Positions 9,095 to 15,929 of a DNA stretch of 24,499 nt are shown in pieces. Position 1 is the first letter of the stretch; each line of letters begins with the position of its first letter. Position numbers and translations under genes: made by a program. The stretch spans positions 1 through 24,499 of the forward strand of contig JBGTBD010000071.1 of NCBI GenBank assembly GCA_041749475.1, read 5' to 3'. The notes under the pieces are model-generated. The model was not told where the DNA came from, ran no database searches, and saw only the letters and a program-made list of their open reading frames with translations. The DNA is from JBGTBD01 sp041749475 (lineage in GTDB: Bacteria > Pseudomonadota > Alphaproteobacteria > Rickettsiales > UBA998).

Positions 9095-9165
9095 GTCACC
9101 CTGAACGCGGTTCTCAGGGTCTATGCCCAGTGAACAAAGGGATGCTGAAACAAGTTCAGCATGAC
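9095..9165 (+). repeat. Two-hairpin palindromic element, CTGAAC subfamily, copy 2
   Basis: Hairpin 1 (ccctgaa/ttctcaggg) has drifted, while hairpin 2 (atgctgaa/ttcagcat) is identical to the copy at 6018-6086. It lies in the 563-bp gap between the pseudokinase start and the purA stop. That gap otherwise holds only related elements plus about 180 bases after the pseudokinase start (8915-9094) in which I see no gene. Confidence 0.8.
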
Positions 9166-9207
9166 AGTGTGTGGTGACGCGAGGTCGTAAGCTATTTATT
9201 TCTTACT

Positions 9208-9275
9208 GTCATGCCGTCTTCATGACGGCATCCGGTCTCTTCGCCCCACCAGACCCCGTCATACGACGGGGTGAC
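9208..9275 (+). repeat. Two-hairpin palindromic element, GCCGTC subfamily, copy 2
   Basis: Same length (68 bp) and same two hairpins as 6127-6194; the second loop is atac instead of atgc. It sits in the same order relative to the CTGAAC element and the GCGAGGCAAG element as in the block at 6018-6284. Confidence 0.85.
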
Positions 9276-9297
9276 GATCAGGTTTTTTGGGAAAATT

Positions 9298-9366
9298 GTC
9301 ATCCTGAACTTGTTTCAGGATCCATAGTGTGTGGATACATGGATGCTGAAACACGTTCAGCATGAC
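9298..9366 (+). repeat. Two-hairpin palindromic element, CTGAAC subfamily, copy 3
   Basis: A complete example: gtcat, hairpin cctgaa/ttcagg, atcca, loop, tggat, hairpin gctgaa/ttcagc, atgac. It is almost identical to 6018-6086 over 69 bp. It is the extra module that the right-hand composite block has and the left-hand block lacks. Confidence 0.85.
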
Positions 9367-9382
9367 AATATAGGGATGTTAT

Positions 9383-9473
9383 GCGAGGCAAGTAGGCCGA
9401 GCCAGCCCTGAGCGGTGAGCGCACGCGAACACCTATTGCGTAGGCCAGTAGGCCGAGCAGAGGAAATAATAAA
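9383..9473 (+). repeat. GCGAGGCAAG element, copy 2
   Basis: The 32-bp conserved block is at 9383-9414. It is followed by a longer variable stretch, the hairpin ggcc-agta-ggcc (9443-9454), and gaaataataaat. It ends 4 bases before the purA stop codon. The hairpin arms differ from copy 1 by paired changes. Confidence 0.85.
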
Positions 9474-9477
9474 TCCC

Positions 9478-10770
9478 CTACACCGCGAACGGGTCGGTCA
9501 CCATGATGGTATCTTCGCGTTTCGGGCTGGTGGAGAGCAGCGCCACGGGACACTCAATCAATTCCTCAATGCGGCGGATATACTTGATGGCCTGTGCGGG
9601 AAGCTGCGCCCATGAACGCGCACCGAAAGTACTGTCCTTCCAGCCTTCGATGGATTCATAGACCGGCTCGACCTCGGCCTGAATGATTTGCGAGGAGGGG
9701 AGATAGTCGTAGAGCGTACCGTTATGCTTGTAACCCACGCAAATCTTCAGCTCGTCGAACCCGTCCAGAATATCGAGCTTGGTAAGCGCGATGCCTTGAA
9801 TACCGGATACTTTAGTAGCCTGCCGCACCAGTACCGCGTCAAACCAGCCGCAACGGCGGCGGCGGCCGGTGACGGTGCCGAATTCTTTACCCTTGTCTCC
9901 GATAAGATGACCGATGTCATTATCCTGCTCGGTAGGGAAGGGGCCGGAGCCGACGCGCGTGGTGTATGCCTTGGTGATGCCCAGCACGTACTGAATGCCG
10001 TGCATCCCGAACCCACTGCCCGTCGCCGCAGAACCTGCGATGGTGTTGGAGGAGGTGACGTACGGATACGTCCCATGATCGACATCGAGCATCACGCCTT
10101 GCGCGCCTTCGAACAGGATGCGCTTGCCCTGGCGCTTGAATTGGTCGAGCAGTTTCCAGACCGGAACCGCGAATTTCAATATCTCCGGCGCGATCTCGAG
10201 CAGCGGCGTCATCACGCTCTCCACTGTCATCTCCTCCTTGCCCAGAGCGGTCAGGAGGATATTGTGATGCGCCAGCATCGCGGTGACTTTTTCCTTGAGC
10301 AATTCAGGATGCGCGAGGTCACACACGCGCACTCCACGGCGGGCAACTTTATCTTCGTAGGACGGGCCGATACCGCGGCGCGTCGTGCCAATCTGCAGCG
10401 CCCCGCGACTGGTCTCCGCCGCCCCGTCCATCTCGCGGTGGATAGGCAGAATAAGAGTCGCGTTCTCAGCGATTTTCAGATTTTCTGACGTCACATCCAC
10501 GCCGAGTTCTTTCACCGTGGCGATCTCTTTCATCAACGCGAACGGATCAACGACGACGCCGTTGCCGATGATGGAAAGCTTGTTCGGGCGCACGATGCCG
10601 GAAGGAAGCAGGGAGAGCTTATACGTCTTCCCGTCGATGACCAGCGTATGCCCGGCATTATGCCCGCCCTGGAAACGCACGACCACATCCGCGCGCTCGG
10701 AGAGCCAGTCCACGACTTTGCCTTTGCCCTCATCCCCCCATTGGGAACCGATCACTGCCACATTGGTCAT
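9478..10770 (-). CDS. purA: Adenylosuccinate synthetase
   Basis: Cytosolic enzyme that condenses IMP with aspartate using GTP to make adenylosuccinate, the first committed step from IMP to AMP. The 430 residues match the family. It opens with GSQWGDEGKGK (8-18), carrying the catalytic Asp13 and the GTP-binding loop, then GGHNAGHT (35-42) with the catalytic His41. Further family blocks include LLPSGI, GNGVVVDP, TTRRGIGP, EGAQG and TSSNTIAG. A good Shine-Dalgarno (AGAAGGAAG) precedes the ATG. It lies 114 bp after hisZ in the same direction with a palindromic repeat in between. The hisZ-purA order is common in alphaproteobacteria, and the two may share a transcript. Confidence 0.97.
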   Translation of the reverse strand: MTNVAVIGSQWGDEGKGKVVDWLSERADVVVRFQGGHNAGHTLVIDGKTYKLSLLPSGIVRPNKLSIIGNGVVVDPFALMKEIATVKELGVDVTSENLKIAENATLILPIHREMDGAAETSRGALQIGTTRRGIGPSYEDKVARRGVRVCDLAHPELLKEKVTAMLAHHNILLTALGKEEMTVESVMTPLLEIAPEILKFAVPVWKLLDQFKRQGKRILFEGAQGVMLDVDHGTYPYVTSSNTIAGSAATGSGFGMHGIQYVLGITKAYTTRVGSGPFPTEQDNDIGHLIGDKGKEFGTVTGRRRRCGWFDAVLVRQATKVSGIQGIALTKLDILDGFDELKICVGYKHNGTLYDYLPSSQIIQAEVEPVYESIEGWKDSTFGARSWAQLPAQAIKYIRRIEELIECPVALLSTSPKREDTIMVTDPFAV

Positions 10771-10790
10771 TTTTTTCTTCCTTCTCTTTC

Positions 10791-10878
10791 GTCATCGCCC
10801 GAATCGCGCCAGCGATTATAGGGCGATCCAGCCACTGGATTCCCCTATAATTTTACGTTGTAAAATTCGGGGAATGAC
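10791..10878 (-). repeat. Two-hairpin palindromic element, AATTTT subfamily, copy 2
   Basis: Reverse-orientation homologue of 4769-4864, shortened in the central loop. Its stems are preserved with paired base changes: aattttac/gtaaaatt replaces aattttgc/gcaaaatt, and the second hairpin is atcgc/gcgat instead of atccgt/acggat. It occupies nearly the whole hisZ-purA gap, so in the leftward transcript it would form a large structure just before the purA ribosome binding site. Confidence 0.85.
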
Positions 10879-10884
10879 GAGGTG

Positions 10885-11940
10885 TTATTCCTTCAAGCCA
10901 TGCAAGGTCACGATCCCGCGATCCCGCTCAGCGCGGGATTCTGTATATGCCGTGCCGGGGGGCAGTGTCACGGGTTTTTTCTCGATTCCTGCGGCAAAGC
11001 CGTCCAGCAGCCGATTGAGGTAAAGCGTACCGCCCGTAGCGGGCACGGAACTGCCATCCGCCCGGTCGATCACATACCGCCCACCGCGCCCGACTTCCTG
11101 ATGATTGCTGGCAAGGAACAGCGAGAAGCACAGGCCTTCATGATACGAGAACCGTGATGCCTCCAGCGGGTCGAGCGTCAGCGTGATGTTTTTGAGAGCC
11201 GAAAGCGCCGTGACGACGGTCTCCAGCGCAGCCACCATGGGTACAACGGACTCATGCAACGCCAGTTTTTTCAGGCGCGGCAATACGGTATGCGCAGGGC
11301 CGGAAAGTTCTATCAGATGGATGAATAATTCCCGCGCTGGCAAATCCAGCGGCAAATTATCGCAATTCTTGTGGGTGATGGCGTCCTGCAACGCTTCTGC
11401 GTGTGGTACGGCAAGCGGTGTTTCCGCGATGAGGGTGATGAGCCCGCTCAGGCTTAAATCCACCACGATACCGCCGATACCTGCCACTTGAAGCGCCTCA
11501 ACCAGCGCGGTGATGACTTCGACATCGGCCATAGCATCGGAGCTTCCGATCAACTCGATGCCCGCCTGCGGCAGCTGCCGCTCGTTGGACATGCGTTCAG
11601 CTTGTGTGCGCATCACGTTGCCGGAATAACATAGCCGCAAGGGCAGGGGCTCCCGCACCAATCGGGAGGCGGCGATACGCGTTACCTGCACGGTGATATC
11701 GGCTCTGAGTGCCAGCATCCGCCGGGAAACGGGGTCCATGAAGCGGAAGGTCTGCGTCTCCAGTGATTTCGCTTTGCCCGCCAGCATCGTTTCCTCAAAC
11801 TCAAGGAGAGGGGGCATCACCAGCTGGTAACCGAACAAGAAAAACCGCTCCAGAATCGTATGCAACATCGCATACTGCCTGCCCGCATCGGGGGGGAGGA
11901 CGTCGCGCAGACCAGAAGGGAGGAGGTAGTCAGTGCTCAT
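10885..11940 (-). CDS. hisZ: ATP phosphoribosyltransferase regulatory subunit HisZ
   Basis: HisZ is a catalytically inactive histidyl-tRNA-synthetase-like subunit that pairs with short-form HisG and makes the first step of histidine synthesis feedback-sensitive. The 351 residues cover only the class II synthetase core and lack a HisS-type anticodon-binding domain. Recognisable blocks are LLPSGLRDVLPPDA near the N-terminus, LRADITVQVTRIAASR (motif 2 region) and LRLCYSGNVMR. The C-terminal part has GRGGRYVI in place of a full HisS motif. A short-form hisG should exist elsewhere. No Shine-Dalgarno precedes the ATG at 11940; a degraded GTTACGGG repeat (11945-11964) abuts it instead. The start is therefore chosen from homology. 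Confidence 0.9.
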   Translation of the reverse strand: MSTDYLLPSGLRDVLPPDAGRQYAMLHTILERFFLFGYQLVMPPLLEFEETMLAGKAKSLETQTFRFMDPVSRRMLALRADITVQVTRIAASRLVREPLPLRLCYSGNVMRTQAERMSNERQLPQAGIELIGSSDAMADVEVITALVEALQVAGIGGIVVDLSLSGLITLIAETPLAVPHAEALQDAITHKNCDNLPLDLPARELFIHLIELSGPAHTVLPRLKKLALHESVVPMVAALETVVTALSALKNITLTLDPLEASRFSYHEGLCFSLFLASNHQEVGRGGRYVIDRADGSSVPATGGTLYLNRLLDGFAAGIEKKPVTLPPGTAYTESRAERDRGIVTLHGLKE

Positions 11941-12019
11941 GGAAGTTACGGGTTATGAGTTGCGAACGTGGGCTGGTATCGGTTTAGCAGTGCAGGACTG
12001 TTGAAACAAGTACAAGAAG

Positions 12020-12054
12020 CCCTAACCCCTAACCCCTAACCCCTAACCCCTAAC
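12020..12054. repeat. Telomere-like heptamer array, five copies of CCCTAAC
   Basis: Five perfect tandem CCCTAAC units end one base before the icd stop codon. On the icd strand the array reads GTTAGGG and gives four runs of GGGG plus one GGG separated by TTA, a strong G-quadruplex pattern starting about 5 bases after the UAA. A degraded GTTACGGGTTATGAGTTGCG (11945-11964) nearby resembles the repeat upstream of icd. Confidence 0.95.
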
Positions 12055-12055
12055 C

Positions 12056-13504
12056 TTATTCACCCTGACTCAGCGTATACCCGGCCTTGCCATCGAAATT
12101 ATAGAGATTCTCGGTCTTCAGCACATCTACGCCCAATTCGGCGAGACGGGTGAGGATAGCCCCGGCATAGCCCAGCGGCAGGGCAGTGCCCGCCTCCGCC
12201 ATGAAGCGGCAGCGGAACTGGTCGCTAACGATGGCGATGGAATCGGCTCCCGGCCAGACTTTGAGGCCTTTGGCGGAGATGAGGGCGAGGCTTGCTTCAT
12301 CGCCGCTCGTATCGGTCATGATCTGGGCCAGTTCTTCGAGGCTCGGCTTATTCCAGCCGACGAATACATCGACGCCCACCAACACGCGCTCCTGCTTGAT
12401 TTGCGGCGTGGAGACAACTTTTTTCACTGACTCTGTCTCACGGCTCTCAAAGCGCGAACGCTTGTATTTATAAGGCTGTTCGCCCAGATGGGCGATAACC
12501 GCATCGGCGAATTCCTTCGTCCCCAGCTTCTCCTTGCTGAGTTCGCTATAGACATCACCCGTGTGATACCCGTCCTCAATGGTCTTCAGCCATGCATTAT
12601 TGATGAGGTTGGCGGTATCGTTGAGGCCGAGATGCACCAGCATCATGAGTGCGCCATTGAGCAGTCCGGAGGGGTTGGCAATATTTTGTCCGGCGATATC
12701 CGGTGCAGAACCATGGATCGCCTCGAACATCGCGAAATCGTCGCCCACGTTGGAGGAGCCTGCCATCCCGACCGAGCCGGAGACTTCCGCCGCGATGTCG
12801 GAGATAATGTCCCCATAAAGGTTCTCGGTGACGATGACGTCGAACCGTTCCGGGTGGCTGGCGATGCGCGCCGAGCCGATATCAATGATGAAATGGTCTT
12901 TCTCCAGTTCGGGATATTCCTCGCCGATCTCCTCGAACACCTTGTGGAAGAGGCCATCGCACATCTTCATAATGTTGTCCTTGGACATGCAGGTCACCTT
13001 GCGGCGGCCGTTCTGCATGGCGTATTCAAAGGCGTAGCGGATGATCTTCTCGCAGCCGGTGCGGGTGATGATTTTCAGCGCATGGTACGCGTCCTGCGTC
13101 TGGCGGTATTCGATACCCGAGTATAAATCCTCCTCGTTCTCACGGACGATGACGAGATCCATCAACGCATGCATGCTTTTGACGAACGGGTGATAGCTAC
13201 GGATGGGGCGGACGTTGGAATAAAGGCCCAGCGTCTTGCGTAACGTCACGTTCAAACTCTTATACCCACCGCCCTGCGGCGTGGTGATCGGCGCTTTCAG
13301 CAGCACTTTCGTGCGGCGGAGGCTCTGCCAGGCCGACGGCGGAATCCCGGTGGACACCCCGCGGGAGTAATAAGCTTCGCCCACCTCGATGGTCTCGATA
13401 TTGAGTGGCGCACGCGCTTCGGCAAGGATTCTCAAGGTCGCATCCATAATTTCGGGGCCGATGCCGTCTCCGTAAGCGACCGTAATATCCACCGTTTTGC
13501 TCAT
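12056..13504 (-). CDS. icd: NADP-dependent isocitrate dehydrogenase, long (Thermus/Rickettsia) type
   Basis: TCA-cycle enzyme that oxidatively decarboxylates isocitrate to 2-oxoglutarate. The 482 residues comprise the usual beta-decarboxylating dehydrogenase core plus a C-terminal extension of about 130 residues (350-482), as in the Thermus and Rickettsia enzymes. Core signs are YGDGIGPEIM (11-20), NVRPIRSY (97-104), VRENEEDLYSGIEY (120-133, with the substrate-binding Arg and the conserved Tyr), KDNIMK (175-180), the metal-binding aspartate region NLYGDIISDIAAE (228-240) and the coenzyme loop EAIHGSAPDIAGQNIANPSG (261-280). A CAGGAGC ribosome binding site lies before the ATG. Cofactor choice (NADP) is inferred from the family. 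The gene is flanked on both sides by G-rich tandem repeats and is probably transcribed alone or as the head of icd-hisZ-purA. Confidence 0.92.
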   Translation of the reverse strand: MSKTVDITVAYGDGIGPEIMDATLRILAEARAPLNIETIEVGEAYYSRGVSTGIPPSAWQSLRRTKVLLKAPITTPQGGGYKSLNVTLRKTLGLYSNVRPIRSYHPFVKSMHALMDLVIVRENEEDLYSGIEYRQTQDAYHALKIITRTGCEKIIRYAFEYAMQNGRRKVTCMSKDNIMKMCDGLFHKVFEEIGEEYPELEKDHFIIDIGSARIASHPERFDVIVTENLYGDIISDIAAEVSGSVGMAGSSNVGDDFAMFEAIHGSAPDIAGQNIANPSGLLNGALMMLVHLGLNDTANLINNAWLKTIEDGYHTGDVYSELSKEKLGTKEFADAVIAHLGEQPYKYKRSRFESRETESVKKVVSTPQIKQERVLVGVDVFVGWNKPSLEELAQIMTDTSGDEASLALISAKGLKVWPGADSIAIVSDQFRCRFMAEAGTALPLGYAGAILTRLAELGVDVLKTENLYNFDGKAGYTLSQGE

Positions 13505-13574
13505 TTTATTGCTCCTGAAGGGTAAACACGTTAGTGCCCATCCTATGGGTAAAAGGATAATAATTCGTATACGG

Positions 13575-13671
13575 GATGGGTTACGGGTGACGGGTTACGA
13601 GTTACGGGAAGGCAATTTTATCTCTTTTTCGTAACCCGTAACTCGTAACCCGTAACTCGTAACCCGTAACT
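13575..13671. repeat. 14-bp tandem repeat (x3) with inverted arm, upstream of icd
   Basis: Three perfect units of CGTAACCCGTAACT run from 13630 to 13671. The left arm (13575-13608) contains GGGTTACGAGTTACGGG (13592-13608), which pairs perfectly over 17 bp with 13635-13651, or with 13649-13665 in a shifted register. The left arm also has closely spaced GGG runs. The element lies in the 245-bp gap between the divergent icd and 13750 genes, where their promoters must be. Confidence 0.9.
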
Positions 13672-13749
13672 CCCCCCACCTTCACAAAAGCGTCATAAAC
13701 CTTGGATAGAATGAAAGAGTAGAAAAGTGTCTTTAGTTAGAAAGCCGTA

Positions 13750-14772
13750 ATGGACAAGAATCTGATCGATTTCCAAGCGTCGCCGACCTCCGGGGCTTCT
13801 CCCGGCTCCAGCCCGTATTATAACCGTACCTTCTGGGCGGCGTATAAGGGGATGGCGCGTGGACAGCTGGGCGGTATCGTCCTCGGTGGATTGATGGGGC
13901 TGGGTATCGGGATGGTCCTCTGTGCCGGTGCTGCGGTCTTGATGCCAGCCTTCGGATTAGCAGCGGCGGGTATTGTCACTGCCGCGACGACAGCCGTGGG
14001 CATGAAATATTATTATGACGTAATGCGTGACGTCGGTAACGTCTCCGGCGCGATGTCCGCCGCGATGGAGGTGAACGAAGAACGCTCGACCGTCCTCAAT
14101 ATTAAACTCGATACCATCGTCAACGCGTTGGCGCGTCAGGGGCATCTGTCCAAACAGGAAATCGGAAATATTCAGGATCAGATCGAAAAAGTCTATCAAC
14201 AGGGCGAAGCATCCTTCGAGAAGAAATTCTTCAAGAAGCCTGCGGTTGTCTGGCAAGTGGCTGCCATTGGCGCGGCCGCTGGTCTTGCGCTGGTCGGCGC
14301 GATTATCGCCGGTGGGCATTTCGCATTCGGCGATGCTTTGATGGAAGGTGGGCTGTTTGGCGAAGCGGGATTGACCACCAGCTCACTGATGGGGCTTGGT
14401 CTTGCGGGTGGCGCACTGGCAGGTGCATCCTACGGTATCAATCGGGATTATCTACGCCCCGTCGTCAATCTGACAAACGCATTATTCGAAGGCGACGTGA
14501 AAGAATTCAAGCGCCAGCAAGGACTACAAAAAACGATTCCGATGGAAACGTCGCTCACCACCAACGTCGTCGCAACGAACGGCTCACCGCCGCTGCGCGC
14601 CGGGCAACAAGTGCCGACGCCGATCATCTCCGGCGGCATGACGGTGCTGCTCGGCAAGGAAGATAAGACGACTATGCGCTACCCCACCAACGCAGATGCA
14701 GCAGATAAATTCCAAGCGCGTCTTGACGCCGAACGTGCGGAAGCACAATTGCAACCGCATCAAATTCACTGA
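13750..14772 (+). CDS. Glycine-zipper membrane protein of unknown function
   Basis: I do not recognise this 340-residue protein. It has a short polar N-terminus, then two adjacent Gly/Ala-rich hydrophobic stretches (about 39-63 and 64-84) with repeated GxxxG-type spacing. A charged helical middle (about 86-160) follows, which could be a coiled coil. A second hydrophobic pair is at about 166-188 and 205-229, again glycine-zipper-like (GLGLAGGALAGASYG). The polar C-terminal tail of about 110 residues has no cysteines. The duplicated plan (hairpin, linker, hairpin, tail) suggests an internally repeated membrane protein with tightly packed helices. The ATG at 13750 has no clear Shine-Dalgarno. 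It stands alone and is divergent from icd, with a probable terminator downstream. Confidence 0.8.
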   Translation: MDKNLIDFQASPTSGASPGSSPYYNRTFWAAYKGMARGQLGGIVLGGLMGLGIGMVLCAGAAVLMPAFGLAAAGIVTAATTAVGMKYYYDVMRDVGNVSGAMSAAMEVNEERSTVLNIKLDTIVNALARQGHLSKQEIGNIQDQIEKVYQQGEASFEKKFFKKPAVVWQVAAIGAAAGLALVGAIIAGGHFAFGDALMEGGLFGEAGLTTSSLMGLGLAGGALAGASYGINRDYLRPVVNLTNALFEGDVKEFKRQQGLQKTIPMETSLTTNVVATNGSPPLRAGQQVPTPIISGGMTVLLGKEDKTTMRYPTNADAADKFQARLDAERAEAQLQPHQIH

Positions 14773-14786
14773 ACAGTGCGGTGTAG

Positions 14787-14826
14787 AGGGCGCCCTGTAA
14801 CCAAGGGTGAGTGCGCCCTTTGTTGG
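14787..14826 (+). terminator. Possible rho-independent terminator
   Basis: agggcgc (14787-14793) pairs with gcgccct (14813-14819), and an inner ccct/aggg helix is possible in the loop. A modest tttgtt follows. It lies 15 bp after the stop of the glycine-zipper protein. The rest of the gap to the HU gene (14827-15040) shows no gene; a tttaca at 14912-14917 could be a -35 box, but the matching -10 is poor. Confidence 0.5.
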
Positions 14827-15053
14827 GTATAAAAATGATTCTCCACAGAATACAAAGCTGCTGAAAACACCGGAAACAGTGTATTTTTGGGCGTTTCATG
14901 CAAAATTCCAGTTTACAAAGCTAAAATTACATGGTTAGCTTCCCATCACCTCAGACGCGGGGAAGCCTGATTGGCTCTAGGGTTCAGCCCTTTGGAAAAT
15001 CATTTCGTTGTCGTCTGGTGTTAATTCAGTCAACATCTTGAAGGAGTGAAGCA

Positions 15054-15350
15054 ATGAACAAGAATGAGCTGATCGCAGAAGTTGCAGACCAAGCAGAACT
15101 GACCAAAGCAAAAGCAGCTGAGGCCCTGGACGCTTGCCTGGACGCAATCGCAAAAGCACTGGCATCCGGTGATGAAGTCCGCCTGGTAGGTTTTGGTACC
15201 TTCCTCGTGGTTCACCGCAAGGCTACCGAAGGCCGCAACCCACGTACGGGCGCGGTTATCAAGATCGCTGCTTCCAACCAGCCGAAATTCAAAGCTGGTA
15301 AAGCACTGAAAGAAGCCTGCAATACGACCAAGCGTAAAAAAGCAGCGTAA
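15054..15350 (+). CDS. HU-family DNA-binding protein
   Basis: A nucleoid-associated protein that bends DNA as a dimer without strong sequence preference. The 98 residues show the full HU/IHF fold: N-terminal helical dimerisation region (MNKNELIAEVAD...), the VRLVGFGTF strand block (42-50), and the DNA-intercalating beta-arm tip RNPRTG (61-66). A short basic tail, KRKKAA, extends past the usual end at about residue 90. GFGTF and RNPRTG favour HU (hup) over IHF, but I leave the symbol empty because the subtype cannot be proved here. AAGGAG (15041-15046) is an ideal ribosome binding site, which fits high expression, and a strong terminator follows. It is monocistronic. Confidence 0.95.
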   Translation: MNKNELIAEVADQAELTKAKAAEALDACLDAIAKALASGDEVRLVGFGTFLVVHRKATEGRNPRTGAVIKIAASNQPKFKAGKALKEACNTTKRKKAA

Positions 15351-15372
15351 CTTTTCAGATACGTTTTTATTG

Positions 15373-15411
15373 ACAGCGCAGATGCCCACTGGTATCTGCG
15401 CTGTTCTATTT
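15373..15411 (+). terminator. Rho-independent terminator of the HU gene
   Basis: A perfect 11-bp stem, acagcgcagat (15373-15383) and atctgcgctgt (15394-15404), with a 10-base loop, followed by tctattt. It lies 22 bp past the HU stop codon. A second small hairpin, gggata/tatccc, follows at 15414-15431. Confidence 0.9.
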
Positions 15412-15454
15412 CCGGGATACCCCTTTATCCCACGAAATAGGGCGTAGCGGGACA

Positions 15455-15532
15455 GCGAGGCAAGTAGGCCGAGCCAGCCCTGAGCGCCGCTTCATTGTGA
15501 ACGCAGCAGCGTGAACAGGAAGCAATTATTAA
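15455..15532 (+). repeat. GCGAGGCAAG element, copy 3
   Basis: The 32-bp conserved block (15455-15486) is identical to the other two copies. The downstream hairpin is acgc-agca-gcgt (15501-15512), so its arms have changed in pairs. It ends in gcaattattaa, only about 5 bases before the 5' end of tRNA-Val, so the tRNA promoter must lie inside or upstream of the element. Confidence 0.85.
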
Positions 15533-15537
15533 GTTGA

Positions 15538-15613
15538 GGGCGATTAGCTCAGTTGGTAGAGCATCTCGTTTACACCGAGAGGGTCGGCGGTTCGAGCCCG
15601 TCATCGCCCACCA
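15538..15613 (+). tRNA. tRNA-Val (anticodon TAC)
   Basis: A complete 76-nt cloverleaf with encoded CCA. The acceptor stem is GGGCGAT/ATCGCCC, the D-arm GCTC...GAGC, and the anticodon stem TCTCG/CGAGA with loop TTTACAC, giving anticodon TAC at 15571-15573. The T-arm has the standard TTCGAGC loop. Confidence 0.98.
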
Positions 15614-15703
15614 TCACCCAGGTGATGAATATTGGGGAAACGGATAGGGATTTTTCTGGACAAGCATTCAGAACCATCCTACACCGTGACTCCCACCCCG
15701 TGC

Positions 15704-15780
15704 GGGGGTGTAGCTCAGTTGGTTAGAGCGCCTGCCTGTCACGCAGGAGGCCGCGGGTTCGAGTCCCGTCACTCCCGCCA
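15704..15780 (+). tRNA. tRNA-Asp (anticodon GTC)
   Basis: A complete 77-nt cloverleaf with encoded CCA. The acceptor stem GGGGGTG/CACTCCC has one G-T wobble, and the discriminator base is G as expected for tRNA-Asp. The anticodon stem-loop CTGCCTGTCACGCAG gives GTC at 15738-15740, and the T-loop is TTCGAGT. It lies about 90 bp after tRNA-Val and is likely co-transcribed with it. Confidence 0.98.
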
Positions 15781-15929
15781 TTTTCTTTCCATTTAAAGGT
15801 GACTCCATTTGCTGCCCTCCACCGCGTGCGCCTGCAATAATATGGGCGACAGGGACTATGTCATAGAAATTTCACACAAGAAAAGAGTGATTGTTGGTAT
15901 AAGGCTAAAAAAACAAAGAATGGCTCCTT

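Noticed and set aside
9095..9473. Repeat cluster as an insertion sequence remnant
   Set aside because: No transposase fragment or IS-type terminal repeats are visible; the modules are 66-96 bp hairpin elements.
10885..11940. hisZ as histidyl-tRNA synthetase (hisS)
   Set aside because: It is too short, lacks the C-terminal anticodon-binding domain and sits beside purA as hisZ usually does.
12020..12054. Telomere-like repeat as a sign of a linear replicon end or eukaryotic DNA
   Set aside because: It is only five units, sits between ordinary bacterial genes, and the sequence continues for kilobases on both sides.
13630..13671. Three 14-bp units as a CRISPR array
   Set aside because: The units are contiguous with no spacers and too short for CRISPR repeats; there are no cas genes.
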